A stretch of 9,263 nucleotides of DNA from Acidilobaceae archaeon UBA158 (lineage in GTDB: Archaea; Thermoproteota; Thermoprotei_A; Sulfolobales; Acidilobaceae): contig DAXV01000077.1 in the NCBI GenBank assembly GCA_002506595.1, forward strand, positions 11,693-20,955. Reading direction: 5' to 3'. Position 1 is the stretch's first letter; each line of letters begins with the position of its first letter. The notes beneath the pieces are model-generated. The model saw only the letters and a list, made by a program, of their open reading frames with translations. It was not told where the DNA came from and ran no database searches. The translations under genes and the position numbers were made by a program. Shown one piece after another: positions 6,524 to 9,263 of the stretch.

Positions 6524-6910
6524 TTATTGCTTTTGTTGCTCCTTATTAATTTCTTCTGTTGGAGTCTTCTCTTCTTCACTGGTGCTTTCTTTCTCTTCTT
6601 CTTTCTCTTCTTCTTTAGCTTCTTTCTCTTTGGTTTCCTTTGTTTCTTCTTTCTCTTGTTTCTTTACCTCCTTTTTCTTCGGCTTTTGCTCCTTCGGCTT
6701 TTGCTTATCCAAGTCTATGATATTTTTACAGTTTAATTTAGTTAGTATTTCATCTACTCTATCCTTTTCTACTTTATAAGTATACAAATACTTGTTTGTT
6801 CTAACTTTTATTTTAGCCATACCATCTTTGTTATTTCTTTTAACTCTACATTCAATACCCTTTTGAGCTATTTTTTCTAATTCTTCCAAGCTTTTTACTT
6901 CAATTGGCAC
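6524..6910 (-). CDS. rpl38e: Ribosomal protein eL38 with a long charged C-terminal tail
   Basis: From GTG 6910 the product has 128 residues beginning MPIEVKSLEELEKIAQKG. The core (about 1-66) carries the eL38 signature: ECRVKRN near 21, a KIKVRTNKYLYTYKV strand pair, then VDEILTKLNC. eL38 is a small large-subunit protein found in eukaryotes and Crenarchaeota. Residues 67-128 are a lysine/glutamate-rich, probably disordered extension, first basic with KQKPKEQKPKKKEVKK, then strongly acidic; the usual protein is 70-80 residues. An upstream GTG at 6919 would add MLN, but it lies within the AGGGTG ribosome-binding site. The gene follows the CoA-transferase on the same strand after 44 bases. Confidence 0.85.
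   Translation of the reverse strand: MPIEVKSLEELEKIAQKGIECRVKRNNKDGMAKIKVRTNKYLYTYKVEKDRVDEILTKLNCKNIIDLDKQKPKEQKPKKKEVKKQEKEETKETKEKEAKEEEKEEEKESTSEEEKTPTEEINKEQQKQ
6589..6612. repeat. 12-bp perfect tandem duplication in the eL38 tail
   Basis: CTTTCTCTTCTT occurs twice back to back (6589-6600 and 6601-6612) within a long pyrimidine-rich stretch. On the coding strand it encodes the KEEEKEEEK part of the acidic tail. The repeat keeps the reading frame. Confidence 0.8.
6677..6706. repeat. 15-bp tandem duplication in the eL38 tail
   Basis: CTTCGGCTTTTGCTC (6677-6691) is followed by CTTCGGCTTTTGCTT (6692-6706), differing only at the last base. It encodes the duplicated KQKPKEQKPK segment at the start of the tail. 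Confidence 0.8.
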
Positions 6911-6916
6911 ATTTAA

Positions 6917-6922
6917 CACCCT
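6917..6922 (-). promoter_or_regulatory. Ribosome-binding site deciding the eL38 start
   Basis: On the minus strand AGGGTG lies six bases before the GTG at 6910. This favours that codon over GTG 6919, which is part of the binding site itself. The resulting N-terminus MPIEVK agrees with family members. Confidence 0.6.
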
Positions 6923-6954
6923 AAAAAATATAAAGAGATAGTAAATATTAAAAA

Positions 6955-8616
6955 TTATCTTTTTATAGCTTCTAATGCTTCTTCTTTAATCCCCATTCTT
7001 CTAGGACTAAATAACCTTTGATCCATAACTTTGGGTTCTTTTCTGATTATTGGTTTAAATTCCATTTTATTTAATATGTCTTTTTCTAAGTCTAATCCTG
7101 GCGCTATTTCTATTAGTTCTATTCCATCCTCTACCTTCTTAAATACAGCCCTTTCTGTAATATATAAAGCATTTTTGTTAGCTTTGCTCATTATCTTACC
7201 AGAACATCCAACTTTATAAACTTCGTTAACAAATTTAATTATATCTCCATCTTTCAATATTTTTAATTTTCCATCATGAATTTCAATGTTTTTATCTCCA
7301 GCGGTAAATTCTCCTGCAAAGAATATTTGTGGGGAACCTGATGCTATTGCAGGAAATCCTCCAGGACCAGGTATTCGTGAAGGCATTATGAATGAATTTA
7401 CGTTTCCATATTTATCTACTTGCATAAAACCTAAGCTTGCTGCATCTATTATTCCTCCTTCGTACATAGTAAACTGGTCAGGGACAGAAAGGATTGCAAA
7501 AGGCCCAATTGATGCTCCAAAATCTGATCCATATAACGGCTTTCCTCCCCAAGTTCCTGATTCAACTGTTAAAACTATTAAATCTTGAACTTCTTCTTCT
7601 ACTGCAACATCAGCAACTGTTGCTGGTATGCCAACTCCTAAATTAACTATTACTTGTCTTCCAAATTTATTTAATAATTCAACCAATTCAAGCATTACTC
7701 TTCTTGCTATAATTTTTCTATGATTTAATTCAATTTGAGCTAGGTTTTCCCTACTTAAAGGTGGAATAATTTTACCAGAAACAAATGGATTGTAATCAAA
7801 GCTTGCACTTTGCCAATGATATTCTCTTGGAGAAACAACAACATAATCAATTAATGGACCTGGAACCTCAACATCTTTTGGATTTAATGAACCATAACGG
7901 GCAATTCTTAAAACTTGGGCTATATTAATTCCTTTGTTTGGCATAGCTTTTATTGTTTGAGCTATATTTAAAACTGTACCATAAGCTGCCTCGTCTTCTA
8001 AGGAGAGATTACCCATTTCATCAGCTGTCGTTGCTCTGAGAAGGGCAAATTGAGGTTTTGGTGCAGTATATAATAAATATTCTTCACTATCAATGTTGAT
8101 TAGATGCACCTTAACTCTTCTCATCTTTTTTGCCTTCTCATTAATTGCAGTCCCATCAAATCTAGGATCAGCTGTTGTATTAAGGCCAACCTTTGTTAAA
8201 ACTCCAGGCCTTCCGCTACCTACTTCTCTAAACCAATATGCCATTATTCCGATGCTCCATGCATATGCATCAAACCATTCTTCTCTTACCATTTTTTGTA
8301 GACTTTCGCTCCATCCATAAAATGGAAAAAGTGTACCATCTATAAAGTCTTCATCTTTTCTTTCATAAATCATTTTCGCAATACGATCAAGGCCTCTTCC
8401 AGGAGCTCCTGGAAAAGTATCGCTTATAAGGAATAATTTTCTTGGATGCCCTGTCTTTATATATAATTTGTATAATCTTTCAATCAAAAATTCTGGTGCA
8501 GTAATCATGTTAAAACCTGATATAGCAACTATGGAATTATCAGGTATTAATGATAGTATTGTATCTGGATCATTTACTATTTTTTTACGTGCAAGCTCTT
8601 CTATAATATCTGTCAA
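6955..8616 (-). CDS. Class I CoA-transferase with fused alpha and beta domains
   Basis: The 553-residue product is a family I acyl-CoA:acetate/3-ketoacid CoA-transferase in which the usual A and B subunits form one chain. The alpha half (about 20-290) includes IVAISGFNMITAPEFLIERL and ATTADEMGNLSLEDEA. The beta half (about 300-520) has the NLGVGIPATVADVA loop (325-338) and the catalytic glutamate, E352, in TVESGTWGG. This layout resembles YdiF/propionate CoA-transferase. The enzyme moves CoA between acyl-CoA and a carboxylate through a glutamyl-CoA thioester. The substrate cannot be predicted; short or branched-chain acids are plausible. Translation starts at TTG 8616, preceded by GGTGA (8622-8626), and an in-frame stop lies just upstream. 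eL38 follows on the same strand. The gene is divergent from the HAD gene. Confidence 0.92.
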   Translation of the reverse strand: MTDIIEELARKKIVNDPDTILSLIPDNSIVAISGFNMITAPEFLIERLYKLYIKTGHPRKLFLISDTFPGAPGRGLDRIAKMIYERKDEDFIDGTLFPFYGWSESLQKMVREEWFDAYAWSIGIMAYWFREVGSGRPGVLTKVGLNTTADPRFDGTAINEKAKKMRRVKVHLINIDSEEYLLYTAPKPQFALLRATTADEMGNLSLEDEAAYGTVLNIAQTIKAMPNKGINIAQVLRIARYGSLNPKDVEVPGPLIDYVVVSPREYHWQSASFDYNPFVSGKIIPPLSRENLAQIELNHRKIIARRVMLELVELLNKFGRQVIVNLGVGIPATVADVAVEEEVQDLIVLTVESGTWGGKPLYGSDFGASIGPFAILSVPDQFTMYEGGIIDAASLGFMQVDKYGNVNSFIMPSRIPGPGGFPAIASGSPQIFFAGEFTAGDKNIEIHDGKLKILKDGDIIKFVNEVYKVGCSGKIMSKANKNALYITERAVFKKVEDGIELIEIAPGLDLEKDILNKMEFKPIIRKEPKVMDQRLFSPRRMGIKEEALEAIKR

Positions 8617-8650
8617 TATATTTCACCACTTTTTTAATAGGTTAAATACT

Positions 8651-8660
8651 CTTATTAAAC
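8651..8660 (-). promoter_or_regulatory. Possible TATA box for the CoA-transferase gene
   Basis: On the minus strand GTTTAATAAG lies about 38 bases before the TTG start, giving an expected start of transcription near 8628, just before the GGTGA. Weak match; an alternative TTTTAAAAGC at 8665-8674 is further away. Confidence 0.25.
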
Positions 8661-8674
8661 TTTAAGCTTTTAAA

Positions 8675-8683
8675 ATTTATATT
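8675..8683 (+). promoter_or_regulatory. Putative TATA box for the HAD phosphatase gene
   Basis: ATTTATATT lies about 40 bases before the ATG at 8719. Transcription would begin near 8700-8705, leaving a short leader with GAGGT (8705-8709). Confidence 0.4.
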
Positions 8684-8718
8684 AGAAGTTGATTATATTA
8701 AAATGAGGTAGAATAAAA

Positions 8719-9263
8719 ATGATAAAATATGTAGCGACTGATGTTGATGGCACTCTAACAATAAGAAGGGGTGATGTTAGAATAAGTTTAGAGGCAATAA
8801 CTGGTATAAGGCTATTAGAGTCAAATGGTGTCAAGGTTTCATTAATATCAGGAAACTCGTTACCAGTAACATTAGGATTAAGAGGTTATATAGGAGCATC
8901 AGGTCCGGCAATAGCTGAAAATGGGTGCATAATTTATTTTCACGGTTATAAACATATATGTGATAATAAGCCACCGGAAGAATTAAAAGATATCGCATTA
9001 AAAAAAGGTCTTATAGAGAGTTGGCAAAATAAGTTTAGGTTTCATGACTTAGCTTTTTTCATACCGAGAAATATCGATAAAAGTAAAATAAATGAATTTA
9101 TTATTGATATTGAAAAGACGTCTAATAAATATGGATTTAAAGTATTGTGGAGTGGTTATGCATTACATATATTGCCAAAAAATGGGGGTAAAAGAATTGG
9201 CGTTATGGTTGCAAGCGAGTTGCTTGGATTTAAAGAAGATGAAGTAGCAACAATAGGAGATGG
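8719..9263 (+). CDS. HAD-superfamily phosphatase, phosphoglycolate phosphatase-like (partial, 3' end cut)
   Basis: 181 codons are visible before the window ends. The N-terminus MIKYVATDVDGTLT carries HAD motif I with nucleophile D8 and acid D10. Motif II is S44 in SLISGNS, and NGGKRIG supplies the motif III lysine (K158). The last visible residues, ATIGD followed by a GG dinucleotide, are the start of motif IV (GDGxND), so most of the protein is present and it is not visibly broken. The C2-type cap lies at about 85-150. This is the COG0561/archaeal phosphoglycolate phosphatase type, expected to dephosphorylate 2-phosphoglycolate or related sugar phosphates in a Mg-dependent way. GAGGT precedes the ATG. 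Exact substrate is inferred from family resemblance only. Confidence 0.88.
   Translation, partial: MIKYVATDVDGTLTIRRGDVRISLEAITGIRLLESNGVKVSLISGNSLPVTLGLRGYIGASGPAIAENGCIIYFHGYKHICDNKPPEELKDIALKKGLIESWQNKFRFHDLAFFIPRNIDKSKINEFIIDIEKTSNKYGFKVLWSGYALHILPKNGGKRIGVMVASELLGFKEDEVATIGD

Noticed and set aside
6540..6706. Repeated pyrimidine-rich blocks as a possible repeat array or CRISPR-like element
   Set aside because: Units are 12-15 bp, adjacent without spacers, and keep the eL38 reading frame, so they are coding-repeat expansion.
6527..6779. Two plus-strand frames rich in Leu/Phe or Ser/Phe, resembling membrane peptides
   Set aside because: They arise from reading the complement of the Lys/Glu-rich eL38 tail; the composition is an artefact of the pyrimidine tract.
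7286..7588. 100-codon plus-strand frame
   Set aside because: It lies wholly inside the strongly supported CoA-transferase gene on the other strand and shows no motif.

Overview
The window looks like ordinary chromosomal DNA of a low-GC, probably thermophilic crenarchaeon (Thermoproteota). The evidence is a Cren7 chromatin protein, a free-standing threonyl-tRNA editing protein (ThrRS-ed), ribosomal protein eL38, RadA recombinase, an archaeal-type class III signal (preflagellin/prepilin) peptidase, and archaeal TATA boxes with GAGG/GGTG ribosome-binding sites. AT-richness and frequent TTG/GTG starts would fit Acidilobales/Caldisphaera-like, Sulfolobales or Desulfurococcales relatives; this placement is inference.

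Layout. Positions 1-119 hold the 3' end of an unidentified + strand gene. A metallo-beta-lactamase-fold hydrolase follows (176-1084, +). It converges on cren7 (1117-1287, -), a small gene that is easily missed because a longer spurious frame lies opposite it. A 50-residue zinc-ribbon protein (1507-1659, +) overlaps the 3' end of the ThrRS-ed gene (1640-3064, -) tail to tail. A divergent intergenic region (3065-3229) carries the ThrRS-ed and radA promoters, a 6-bp inverted repeat near the expected radA transcription start, and a very short frame behind a strong Shine-Dalgarno-like sequence. radA (3230-4213, +) is followed by a tight three-gene + strand group: A24 membrane peptidase (4286-4939), HIT-family protein (4955-5500) and DHH/DHHA1 phosphoesterase (5490-6521). 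This group converges on eL38 (6524-6910, -), which has a long Lys/Glu tail. eL38 lies downstream of a fused alpha/beta class I CoA-transferase (6955-8616, -). A divergent HAD-family, phosphoglycolate-phosphatase-like gene (8719 to the window end, +) is cut off by the window edge.

The genes are mainly information processing and housekeeping: chromatin packing (Cren7), translation fidelity (ThrRS-ed), ribosome (eL38), recombination (RadA), RNA or nucleotide turnover (DHH, HIT, HAD), surface-structure assembly (A24 peptidase) and acyl-CoA metabolism (CoA-transferase). I see no mobile element, CRISPR array, tRNA, rRNA or defence cassette. I found no convincing undescribed system. The points most worth a second look are the two unlisted small genes, the repeat-built charged tail on eL38, the recombinase/peptidase/HIT/DHH neighbourhood, and the radA upstream region.
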